Origin: CAZWCE01 sp964632505
Lineage (GTDB): Bacteria > Planctomycetota > Planctomycetia > Pirellulales > Thermoguttaceae
Assembly: GCA_964632505.1 (NCBI GenBank)
Contig: CAZWCE010000006.1
Coordinates: 1-64,000, forward strand
DNA: 64,000 nt
Direction: 5' to 3'
Position 1 is the first letter of the stretch. Each line of letters begins with the position of its first letter. Both the position numbers and the translations under genes were made by a program. This document shows, piece after piece, positions 7,964 through 16,434 of this stretch. The notes under the pieces were generated by a model. The model saw only the letters and a program-made list of their open reading frames with translations, was not told the origin of the DNA and searched no databases.

Positions 7964-9655
7964 CTACTCCACGAACGTCAATTGGCACTCTAATTGTGAG
8001 GTTCTGCCATCGAAATGGTATTCGAATGCTTTGTTCTTGGAACTTACGCAAAAGCGGGGGTGATAAGTAGCTTGCTGTACCTGCAGGCTCCGACCTCCTC
8101 GAAATGCCATTTTCATGATTCCTCCCGGAAATTCGATCATCGCTTGATGATGATCCCGTCGAATGATCTTGCAGTCGGGATGAAGGTGAAATCTCGCAAT
8201 GCCGTGGACCGACCGCTCGGCATGGATTGCATCTACAATGCGTAACGAGCCGGAATGTTCCCACTCGAATCTTCGTCGGTGAGTTGCTTTTTCCCTCAAT
8301 CGATGATATCCGTCATGCCATCCTTCCAAGTGAAATCCATCTTCCGTGGTTTTCCAAATGACGTCATGGGGCCGTCCTCGTCGCGCTACTTTGAAAGTGT
8401 CCCAGAATTCGCACTGATCGGCTCCTTCTATTTCGACGGTGTTATGGGCTCGAGTCGATCGGCAATAATCGCGGTGAGTGCCGCGTTGATAATCGAAGTT
8501 TCCTGAATCCACGACCACACGATGCCCGTTCAGGGACAGCTCGAAGGAGAAGATATCGCCATGTGAATGTCCGGGGAGATGATCAGGCCCAATCGGACCG
8601 GCGTCGCAAATAATATAGTGATTGTTATTGGTGCGATATCCGTAATAGCCTGCTTCAGACAACTCGAAAGCGCCGAAAGGTACCTCGCGATTGGTTTTTT
8701 TAACATGCAGGTCAACATAATCAAGAAGATCGAGTGGGGAATTGTAAATATCGAACGCACTGTCGTTCATCAGCGCTATTTCATGATCAGGATGGACCAA
8801 ACACCGCAGAGCACGAGCCATTTTCCCTATGCTTTGTTTGAGCCATGGGCAATCCCGGAGCCCGGGCGTCGCCAGAAGCATCAGAGTGGTTTCCAGCATA
8901 CGGCAATGATACATGGTAGATCGCTCGGCATGCATTCCATCGGAAAGAATTTGATCATTCAATTCCCTCCTCAGCTTCTTTTCGGACTGTGAGCGTAGTC
9001 GCTCTGCCTCGTGACCATCGAAATAATTTCCGACGGTACATAAAGAAACAAGATTTTCGATGTAGTGATTGCCGAGTAAATGAGTTTCCAGATTCTTTTC
9101 GAGTTTGACGGCTTGCGCAAAGATGCTTTTTCTTATTTCCGATTCGAATTCTTCTTCGCTTCCCATCTTTTCCTTGTTTTTTCCGTAGAAGTAATGGCAC
9201 CAATTACTCAAGCGGAGAGAAAGGACATATGGCTCCCATGCTTCGGGGAGCCCTCTCGGGGAACAGCGGTTTAGCCAGTCTTGGACTAGTATTCGGGCTT
9301 CTTCGAAGTTGAGAGACCAAATGTAATCGAAGTAGTGTAGGTTGTAATGCCAAAGTTTTGAGACTTCCGGTACTTCCCATTTCGGTGGAAAGCCCAAAGT
9401 GTTTTTTTGATTGATAAACGACCATATTCCTTCAAGTAAATCTTCTCGCGTATTCTCTTGTTGATTGGGCTTTAGATGTGTGAGGTTGGTAGGCGTTTTG
9501 CCGGGAATAAAGGATTTGCTGAAACTGGGTGGTTTATAAAAGAAGTTTTTGGTGCTGCGCTTGAATCGATAATTCAATTGGCTAAGTATTTGACGCTTGC
9601 GCAAGTGACGAACGGTGTGAAACAATCGCAAAAGATGGGTCGTAGAGCAATCCAT
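7964..9655 (-). CDS. Heparinase II/III family protein
   Basis: A 563-residue protein. The N-terminal two thirds is a helical toroid like alginate/heparin lyases (residues ~70-330), with GNHYIENLVSLCTVG. The C-terminal beta-sandwich carries the heparinase II/III core with PGHSHGDIFSFELSLNG, VVVDSGNFDYQRGTHRDYCR and TRAHNTVEIEGADQ, where the His/Tyr residues are typical of the catalytic and metal-binding set. Enzymes of this group cleave uronic-acid-containing polysaccharides by beta-elimination. Such genes are common inside bacterial polysaccharide biosynthesis loci, where they may trim the polymer or help export it. There is no clear signal peptide at the chosen start, so a cytoplasmic protein or an alternative start must be considered. 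It heads a two-gene unit with the WbuB-type transferase. Confidence 0.88.
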   Translation of the reverse strand: MDCSTTHLLRLFHTVRHLRKRQILSQLNYRFKRSTKNFFYKPPSFSKSFIPGKTPTNLTHLKPNQQENTREDLLEGIWSFINQKNTLGFPPKWEVPEVSKLWHYNLHYFDYIWSLNFEEARILVQDWLNRCSPRGLPEAWEPYVLSLRLSNWCHYFYGKNKEKMGSEEEFESEIRKSIFAQAVKLEKNLETHLLGNHYIENLVSLCTVGNYFDGHEAERLRSQSEKKLRRELNDQILSDGMHAERSTMYHCRMLETTLMLLATPGLRDCPWLKQSIGKMARALRCLVHPDHEIALMNDSAFDIYNSPLDLLDYVDLHVKKTNREVPFGAFELSEAGYYGYRTNNNHYIICDAGPIGPDHLPGHSHGDIFSFELSLNGHRVVVDSGNFDYQRGTHRDYCRSTRAHNTVEIEGADQCEFWDTFKVARRGRPHDVIWKTTEDGFHLEGWHDGYHRLREKATHRRRFEWEHSGSLRIVDAIHAERSVHGIARFHLHPDCKIIRRDHHQAMIEFPGGIMKMAFRGGRSLQVQQATYHPRFCVSSKNKAFEYHFDGRTSQLECQLTFVE

Positions 9656-10092
9656 TATCCATAAGCCAATGAAAACGCTAAACTCTCTGTCCCCGAACGT
9701 CTACCCCATATTGCTCGTGGCGACCCCTCGGCGGTATCCACGAAAAAAAGTGGGATGCTCTCGATACTGTTGTGCTCTAGTGGTCTCTCTGGCCGTCCGC
9801 AACGTGCTTATGTAGCGTAGATTGCCATCCCAGCCGTTCCACTACATTGAATCAGGCAAGCGATAAGAGGCTCCACCTTTGCTAACCATGTGCCTTGAAC
9901 GCCCCCTTTTACACAATTTTCGCGCAACGTCCAAGGCCGTTTTTTCGCTTTCACGCAGTTCGACGGTTCATTGAAGTTGCATTGTAAGGGACCGGGCCAA
10001 AGACGGGGCTCTGCCATTGAATTGGTGGGATAGGACGACCGATAGCGTTCGGCCATTAGCAAGAAGGGTAGGATGGGAAGAGTAGTGCGTGT
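9656..10092. other. Intergenic region with a doubtful 84-codon frame
   Basis: Between two minus-strand genes lies 437 bp. A minus-strand frame at 9808-10062 would encode 84 residues with four cysteines (motifs NCVKGGVQGTW and CLIQCSGTAG). It has no recognisable family, signal peptide or good ribosome binding site. It could be a small gene, a fragment, or a conserved non-coding element. Nothing else is seen. Confidence 0.3.
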
Positions 10093-13000
10093 TTAGATGG
10101 AGTTTTCTGTTCGAAGACGCAAATCGGGAATGGTCGAATTCAAGCATCTCCCGATCAGCTCCAGAAATGCGTTTCGATCAATCGGCTTGGAGAGATAGTG
10201 GTCGCATCCCACTTTCAAGCATTTGGTTTTGGCTCCTTGCATCGCATGTGCCGTCAAAGCGATGATGGGGTATTGGCATCCTATCTGACGAAGTCGCCGC
10301 GTGGCGGTATATCCATCCATGACCGGCATCTGCATATCCATGAGTATCAAATCATAATGCTGATTGTTGGCGACCGCTTCTTTGTAGGCTTGAATCACAA
10401 GCTCACCGTTTTCTACGATGGTCACTTCGACTCCATGCTTGTTCAACAGCAGAGAGATGAGACGTTGATTGTCGATTCCGTCTTCCGCCAACAGAACGTG
10501 ACCTTGAAATTTGATTTTGGCCAGGGGACTCTCTTGAATTTGTGCCGCGGTAGATGCGTCGATTTCGTTGACATTCGTGAACCACTCGACTTCATCCAGC
10601 GGTCCGGTTTCCACAGAGAAGGAAAAGATGGTTCCGTCACCGGGAGTGCTTTCGACGCTAATTTCTCCTCCGAGCATTTCGACCAGGCGTTTGCTGATGG
10701 CCAATCCGAGTCCCGTTCCTTCGTACCGTCGACTGACGGAGTTGTCGACTTGGGTGAAGGGCTGAAAGACCATCTCGGCCTGCTTTTCAGTCATCCCGAT
10801 GCCGGTATCGCTGATTTCGAATTGAAGCAGGTGAATCGATTGATGATTCCTTTGGCATGTGGGGGCAAGGTGTCGTACGACGACATGGACACTTCCGGCA
10901 TGCGTGAACTTGATGGCGTTGCCGATGATATTGATGAGGATCTGCCGTAATCGCTTGGGGTCGCAATGGATGGTTCGAGGGATCGGTCCCTCATATCGGA
11001 CTTGGAGTTCGAGGTTCTTCGACGCAGCCCGAATTCTCATCAGAGAAAGAACTTCCGAAATTACCTGTACAGGATAACACTCTTCTTTCTCGATATTCAG
11101 GCGATTCGCTTCGATTTTAGAAAGATCGAGAATGTCATTGATGAGCCCCAGCAGGTATTCGCCGTTCCTGCGAATGGTTTCGATGAATTCGCGCGATTCG
11201 AGAGTCATGTTTCCGAAAGATTCTTCTTTGAGCAGCATATCGGCGAAACCGAGAATGGCGGTCATGGGAGTTCTGATCTCATGACTCATATTGGCGAGGA
11301 ATTCGCTCTTGGCCCGGTTCGCTTGCTCAGCCTGAGTGGTCATGTTTTGGGCCAGAGCGGTTTGTTTTTCGAGATGTTCGTTGAGCGCTTCGGCTCTTTG
11401 TTTTGCTTCTCGGAGACATCGTTCGGCATGTTTTCTTTCGGTGATGTCGGTGTGAACACCAATGAGCCCGATCAATTCTCCTTTTTCATCCATGATGGCA
11501 TCGGCTCGGAGGTCGATGGGAATGGACTTACCCTGTTTGGTGAGGAAGGTTGTTTCCCCACTCCAGGTTTTTCCCCCAACGATGGTTTGGAATACGGATT
11601 GTGCGACCTTCTTGTCCTGGAAAAGCAGTAGGGGATCTTCTCCCTTCAGCTCCTCGGCGGTGTATCCGAATTTTTCCGTGAAGGCCCTATTGTGATAGAT
11701 GTGTTCGCGTTCGACGTTGCAGATGCCGATGGCGTCGCTGGTGGATTCGATGGCGGTTTTCACCATCTGGAGCCATTTTTCGGTCTTTTTCCGGCTCGTG
11801 ATCTCGTTGAAGCTTTCCACCACACCGATGCATTCCTCATTCGCGCCGACTAGTTGCGAAGCGGTGACGATATAGGTCCGATCTTCTTGATGCTCTTGGT
11901 GTTTAGTGATTTCCAAATGGTATTGCCCATCTTGATGTTTCTGTCGCTTCAAAGGGCAGTTGTCGGAGTTGCATCGCTCGTTTTGGAAGAGTTCATGGCA
12001 TTTCGCGCCGAGTACGTCTTGCGGCGATTTGCCGAGCATGTTGCAAAGATGGACATTGGCGCGGAGGACGCGATGGTCGAAGCCGATGGCGATCATCGGG
12101 ACCGACGCATTGAAGACGGATTCCAATTCCGCTTTGGCTGCCCGCAAGGTCCCGTTGAGCCGAATGAAAAGCAACATCGCCGCGAGGGCGGCGAGGACGA
12201 TCAACAGGCCACCCATCACCCAGAACCAGTGATGCCGCAGGACTTCCAGCAGTCCCGGAGGTGGCGGAGCAGGGTAGGGCGAGAGAGCGAGTTCTTTGAG
12301 GCAATCGTGGACCGGTTGGTAGCTGTGGGGGGTCGACCACCCGGCGCACTTCGCCGCGAGGGCCGCGGGATCTTCCGGCGACATGTCGAATAGTGCGATG
12401 GCCACCTTTTCCGAGAGGTCCTTCCCGACCGTGGGGAGGGCGGCGAAAGGCCATTCCGGATACAAACGTGTCGAGTGCATAAACGGGAAGTCCTCTATTC
12501 CCGAGGCATGCGGAATCACTCGAAAATCCTTCAAGCGTATCGCGCCCTCTTGAGCCATGCGTTCCAGGGTGTCGGTGCGAACCGTTCCTGCATCCGTCTT
12601 TCCCGAGAGGACGTCATAGACGACCTGATCATGCGTTCCGGCAAAGGAAACCGAGGACAGATCGTTTTCCACGTCGATCTCGGCAAGATGTAGTTCTCGC
12701 CATGCGGCGATCCAGCCCCCCATGGAAGTGCGATCGACCGCCGTCAGGGTTTTTCCCGCAAGGTCTTCGGTGGAAAAGATCGTCGGATGGTCCTTCCGGC
12801 AAAAGAGAACACCGCCGAACGTGGCGCAGGGTCGGTCCAAGCGGAGATTCGTCAACGTCGCCAAAGGCGAGAGACCGTATTTGGCATCCATCTTGACGAA
12901 GATCGCGGAATTCGCCAGGAGAAAATCGATCTTCTCTTTCTGGACGAAATAGTCGATTTCGTCGAAGTCCAAAGGAACGATGGTGAATCGTTTTCCCGGG

Positions 13001-13323
13001 ATGTGTTCAGTGAGATATTCCGCGGTCGGCTCCCAACGGTCGAGACATTTCCGGCGACCTCGTTTGGCCAAAATCCCGATTCTCAGCAGGTCGGGTTCTG
13101 TGATATTCTGTATACTATCATTGACCTTCGATGGGGAGGGTTCGACATTGGTCTTCGCGTGAGATTCGGCGGCAACGGGAGACGAGGAGTGTTCCTCGGC
13201 GTTGGTCATGGGAAGTGGCCAGAAGAGAACGAGGAGAAGCAATAGGCGAAGTCCGACCTTGGACGGTTTCCGACAAGGGGCCTCCGTCACGGCGAAAGGA
13301 TCCTGGGAACCGGAGTTCCTCAT
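10093..13323 (-). CDS. Hybrid sensor histidine kinase with PhnD-like periplasmic sensor
   Basis: About 1076 residues. An N-terminal hydrophobic segment (about 24-40, LRLLLLLVLFWPL) exports a periplasmic domain that resembles phosphonate/phosphite ABC-transporter binding proteins of the PhnD type (about 79-341, from LLRIGILAKRG to the conserved AGTHDQVVYDVLSGKTDAG). A membrane span follows at about 365-387, then two PAS domains (about 400-515 and 520-630), a HisKA domain with SHEIRTP (His681), an ATPase domain with DTGIGM and GTGLGLAIS, and a C-terminal receiver with phospho-acceptor Asp996 (LILMDMQMP) and Lys1046. The open frame continues 129 codons upstream, but the signal segment argues for the ATG at 13323. 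No PhnCE transporter is adjacent. The ligand is unknown; an anionic small molecule is a reasonable guess from the sensor family. Confidence 0.9.
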   Translation of the reverse strand: MRNSGSQDPFAVTEAPCRKPSKVGLRLLLLLVLFWPLPMTNAEEHSSSPVAAESHAKTNVEPSPSKVNDSIQNITEPDLLRIGILAKRGRRKCLDRWEPTAEYLTEHIPGKRFTIVPLDFDEIDYFVQKEKIDFLLANSAIFVKMDAKYGLSPLATLTNLRLDRPCATFGGVLFCRKDHPTIFSTEDLAGKTLTAVDRTSMGGWIAAWRELHLAEIDVENDLSSVSFAGTHDQVVYDVLSGKTDAGTVRTDTLERMAQEGAIRLKDFRVIPHASGIEDFPFMHSTRLYPEWPFAALPTVGKDLSEKVAIALFDMSPEDPAALAAKCAGWSTPHSYQPVHDCLKELALSPYPAPPPPGLLEVLRHHWFWVMGGLLIVLAALAAMLLFIRLNGTLRAAKAELESVFNASVPMIAIGFDHRVLRANVHLCNMLGKSPQDVLGAKCHELFQNERCNSDNCPLKRQKHQDGQYHLEITKHQEHQEDRTYIVTASQLVGANEECIGVVESFNEITSRKKTEKWLQMVKTAIESTSDAIGICNVEREHIYHNRAFTEKFGYTAEELKGEDPLLLFQDKKVAQSVFQTIVGGKTWSGETTFLTKQGKSIPIDLRADAIMDEKGELIGLIGVHTDITERKHAERCLREAKQRAEALNEHLEKQTALAQNMTTQAEQANRAKSEFLANMSHEIRTPMTAILGFADMLLKEESFGNMTLESREFIETIRRNGEYLLGLINDILDLSKIEANRLNIEKEECYPVQVISEVLSLMRIRAASKNLELQVRYEGPIPRTIHCDPKRLRQILINIIGNAIKFTHAGSVHVVVRHLAPTCQRNHQSIHLLQFEISDTGIGMTEKQAEMVFQPFTQVDNSVSRRYEGTGLGLAISKRLVEMLGGEISVESTPGDGTIFSFSVETGPLDEVEWFTNVNEIDASTAAQIQESPLAKIKFQGHVLLAEDGIDNQRLISLLLNKHGVEVTIVENGELVIQAYKEAVANNQHYDLILMDMQMPVMDGYTATRRLRQIGCQYPIIALTAHAMQGAKTKCLKVGCDHYLSKPIDRNAFLELIGRCLNSTIPDLRLRTENSI

Positions 13324-14088
13324 CCGCCGACGGAGCAACCCGTTGCAGGGAAAGGGTTGTGGGGATTGTAGGGAATACCACTGCACGGGAGGCCTCGGAA
13401 TGACTGCTTGAAGAGAGCTAAGGTAGTTCGGGTCAAGGAGTTGGTGCCGTGTCGGCACAATGAAGCGTAGCACGAAAAACGGTTCCTCAAAGCCGAGTGA
13501 AGGATTAATTCGTCGGGAAAGGAAACGGTGAAGATTCAGGGTTTCCCTTGAGAGACTTCCTAATGAAGATCGCCGGAACTCAATGTCCGAAGGATGTTTG
13601 TCGATCGCCACATCTCCCATGAACCGCTTCCTTTTCGGAAATGCGGCAGATACCGTCGGTTTTTCGGTTTGTGCCGGCCGTCGAAAAGGTGTATTCGGCA
13701 GAAACCTCAATCCATGGGATCATGAAGTCTCCGCGGTGAGTGAGATTCCCAAAAGAAGGGAAACGTGAATCGCTTGTTTTTCCGCCGTCTCAGGCACTAG
13801 CTTTACGGTTATCGAAAGAAACGGTATAATCGTCCGTTAAGTGCAAATTCGATGGAATAGTATTTCTGGAGCGAATAGGAAGAATGGGGTGGCTCTTGCG
13901 AGGGAGGGATGAGGCCCCTTCCAGAGGATCAGGCAACGCAAATACCCCCTTATCTTCGAGATGTTGTTTTTCTCGGCGATTGTTTCGGCCGTTTTTCCCG
14001 CGAATAACCGATGGAGCTTTTGGCTTCGGTGGTGTTTTTCCTCGAATCATTTTGCGGAAAGCATACTCATTCCCAAGAGGAGCAAACG
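13324..14088. other. Divergent intergenic region
   Basis: The region lies between the hybrid kinase (leftward) and the beta-helix gene (rightward). The kinase frame stays open to 13710, but the extra residues have no family similarity and no signal-like content, so they are treated as non-coding. A well-formed sigma70-type promoter for the rightward gene is described separately. No other gene is supported. Confidence 0.5.
13802..13830 (+). promoter_or_regulatory. Predicted sigma70-type promoter for the beta-helix gene
   Basis: TTTACG at 13802-13807 and TATAAT at 13825-13830 are separated by exactly 17 bp. The -10 box is perfect and the -35 box matches at four positions. A transcript from here would have a leader of about 250 nt before the start at 14089. 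Seen by eye only. Confidence 0.5.
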
Positions 14089-15459
14089 ATGAGCCGCCTA
14101 CTTCGAATCATGCTTTTGGTGATGTTGTTTCCCGCGGTGTGCCGCGGCGCCGATTTCTATGTCGACCCTGTGGAGGGGAAATCGAGCCATGACGGCAGTG
14201 CCGCCCGGCCCTGGCGATCTTTGCAGGAGGTGATCGACCGTGGATGGGTGGAAACCCGCACTTGGGAGAAGCTTCCGTACCGACCAGGTCACGACTTGGT
14301 GCCCAAACATGAAGGGGCGCCGATTCAGCCGGGAGATACGATTTGGCTGCGAAGCGGCGATTACGGCAAATTACTGATCCAAAACCACTACAACGAAGCG
14401 AAGATCACCATCGCTGCCGAAAAAGGGCAAGTCCCTCGTTTCGAGGCGATCCATGTGCAGTCGGGGGCTCAATGGGTCCTGCGTGGCTTGCATGTTCGGG
14501 CTTCTTCGGAAAAGCAGAAAAGGCCGCGAACATTGATTGACTTGGAATCGCACGGCTGGCGAGGTCCCGTTTCGGATATCATCGTCGAGGATTGCGTGGT
14601 GATGTCGGCCGGAGATACTTCCGGTTGGTCTGCCGAGGATTGGAATCGTCGCGCCGTCAGCGGTATTTCTGCCGACGGCACTCGGATGACGATTCGTCGG
14701 AACCGCATTAAAAATGTCGATTTCGGTATCCATGTCAACGCTTCCCATTCACTCACCGAAGAGAACGTGGTCGAGAATTTCTGTGGGGACGGCATGCGGG
14801 GGCAGGGAGACCACAGCGTCTTTGTGAATAATACCGTCAAGAATTGCTACGATGTGAACGACAATCACGATGACGGCTTTCAAAGTTGGTCTCACGGCGA
14901 GGAAGGAGTCGGAACTTCGGCGGTGGTGGGCATCGTGTTGCGGGGGAATACGTTCATTAATTTCGAAGATCCCCGGCAGCCGCATCGTGGTCCGCTTCAG
15001 GGAATCGGTTGTTTCGACGGGATGTACCAGGATTGGGTGATCGAAAACAACGTCGTCATCGTCGACCATTATCACGGCATCACGTTGCTGGGAGCCCGGG
15101 GGTGTCGCATCGTGAACAACACGGTTTACGATCCGAATTCGAAGAGACCGGGCCCGGCGGCGATACGCATCGGCGATCATAAAAAGGGAAAGACCTCGGA
15201 GAATTGCCTTGTTCAGAATAATCTCGCCAGCTCGCTGAGCGTGGTGGAACATCCGGGGAACGTGGTCCGGGGGAATCGAATCATCGAAGATCCGGAGACT
15301 GTTTTTCGGGATGCCTCGCGATTTGATCTCCGTCTCGCAGAGGACAGTCCGGCGATCGATGCCGGCCTCGAAGAAGATGCTCCCGAAGTGGACAAGCGGG
15401 GCATTTCCCGACCGCAAGGGAACGGCGTCGACATCGGAGCCTATGAGTTTCAGAAGTAG
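14089..15459 (+). CDS. Secreted right-handed parallel beta-helix protein
   Basis: A 456-residue protein with a signal peptide (residues 1-21, ending AVCRGA before DFYVDP). After the opening DFYVDPVEGKSSHDGSAARP, common in pectate-lyase-like beta-helix proteins, repeated short strands follow with N-rich turns such as IRRNRIKNVDFGIHV, VIENNVVIVDHYHGITLLGA and CRIVNNTVYDP. The C-terminus, SPAIDAG...VDIGAYEF, is the choice-of-anchor type ending found on secreted beta-helix proteins. It should act outside the cytoplasm as a polysaccharide-binding or polysaccharide-degrading protein; no catalytic set can be assigned. The start is fixed by AAGAGGAG eight bases upstream, although the frame is open from 14011. 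A DUF456 membrane protein follows after 30 bp. Confidence 0.85.
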   Translation: MSRLLRIMLLVMLFPAVCRGADFYVDPVEGKSSHDGSAARPWRSLQEVIDRGWVETRTWEKLPYRPGHDLVPKHEGAPIQPGDTIWLRSGDYGKLLIQNHYNEAKITIAAEKGQVPRFEAIHVQSGAQWVLRGLHVRASSEKQKRPRTLIDLESHGWRGPVSDIIVEDCVVMSAGDTSGWSAEDWNRRAVSGISADGTRMTIRRNRIKNVDFGIHVNASHSLTEENVVENFCGDGMRGQGDHSVFVNNTVKNCYDVNDNHDDGFQSWSHGEEGVGTSAVVGIVLRGNTFINFEDPRQPHRGPLQGIGCFDGMYQDWVIENNVVIVDHYHGITLLGARGCRIVNNTVYDPNSKRPGPAAIRIGDHKKGKTSENCLVQNNLASSLSVVEHPGNVVRGNRIIEDPETVFRDASRFDLRLAEDSPAIDAGLEEDAPEVDKRGISRPQGNGVDIGAYEFQK

Positions 15460-15489
15460 GCGAACGCCGAAGTCAGAGGAGCACGATCG

Positions 15490-16053
15490 ATGGGGCTGGT
15501 TTACGCGATCCTGCTGACGATTTTGCTGGTGTTTTCCCTGGCGTTGACCATCCTCTCGCTTCCCGGCAATTGGTTGATGGTGGTGGCCGTGGGGGTGTAC
15601 GTCTGGCTCGTTCCATCCGGCTCATGGGCCGATCTCCCACTCTGGGTCCTTCTGGTCACGCTTGCGTTGGCGCTTCTGGGGGAGTTGTTCGAGTTTCTCG
15701 CCGGCATGCTCGGCGTCGCGCGGGTCAAGGGATCCCCTCGAAGTGCCGGTTTCGCTCTGGTGGGGACGGTGCTCGGCTCCGTGGTCGGATTGGTGCTGAG
15801 TTTGATGATTCCCATCCCCCTTCTAGCACAGGTCGTCATGGCGGTGCTCTTCTCCGCACTGGGGGCGATGATCGGAGCGATACTTGGAGAATGGAAGAAG
15901 GGGGTGAAATTTGCGAGGTTATCGGAGGTCGGTCAGGCCGCTTTCTGGGGCCGTGTGCTCGGCACGCTTTCGAAGGTGGTCGCCGGTGCGATGATGATCG
16001 CATTGATTGTGTTCGTTTTCCTCTTTCAGGCGATCGGGGCACTTTGGCAATAA
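15490..16053 (+). CDS. DUF456 family membrane protein
   Basis: A 187-residue, very hydrophobic protein of the DUF456 family. It begins with LTILSLPGNWLMVVAVGVYV, the LPGNWL motif being diagnostic. A glycine-rich middle follows (GELFEFLAGMLGVARVKGSP), in which the family's conserved E-x(4)-G is visible, and it ends with GMMIALIV-like helices. Four to five membrane spans are expected, in the inner membrane. Function of the family is unknown. The start has a good AGAGGAG site nine bases upstream. The 30-bp spacing suggests cotranscription with the beta-helix gene. Confidence 0.85.
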   Translation: MGLVYAILLTILLVFSLALTILSLPGNWLMVVAVGVYVWLVPSGSWADLPLWVLLVTLALALLGELFEFLAGMLGVARVKGSPRSAGFALVGTVLGSVVGLVLSLMIPIPLLAQVVMAVLFSALGAMIGAILGEWKKGVKFARLSEVGQAAFWGRVLGTLSKVVAGAMMIALIVFVFLFQAIGALWQ

Positions 16054-16434
16054 GAACGTGTTTTGATACTCTAATTTGAGCTGCCTGTGGCTGCGACGGA
16101 AGCCGACGGCGTGGACCTGCATCGACGAATCTCCCCGGCTTCGCCTGCTACGCTCGCGCTCGCGAACCAAGCGATTTTCAAGACACGTTCAAAGCTGCCT
16201 TTTTCCGAGAGCATCGCCTTCGTGGAATCATCAAAGCATTTCGGAAACGGCGAAGAAACAGTGCATGGATTTCCAACCACGCCCGGAGTTCCACGGCCGG
16301 ACGGGCATCACGGCGATTCCGACCGTTCACGACTTTGTGACCGGGGTCGTATTTGATTCGGGCATTCGACAAAAAAAGCCATGCCTTCGGAAGGCATGGC
16401 TTGATTGGTGAGTTGATGGGCGTAGCGGTCCGCC
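16054..16434. other. Convergent intergenic region
   Basis: The gap between DUF456 and the end of the PilM-type operon contains no supported gene. Its only recognisable element is the intrinsic terminator at 16371-16401 facing the leftward operon. Confidence 0.6.
16371..16401 (-). terminator. Intrinsic terminator of the PilMN-like operon
   Basis: AGCCATGCCTTC pairs perfectly with GAAGGCATGGCT. On the minus strand the hairpin is followed by seven T residues. It begins about 33 bp after the stop codon of the last gene of the leftward operon, so it very probably ends that transcript. Confidence 0.9.

Noticed and set aside
13324..13710. In-frame extension of the PhnD-like hybrid kinase by 129 residues.
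   Set aside because: The added part has no family similarity and would put the signal segment deep inside the protein.
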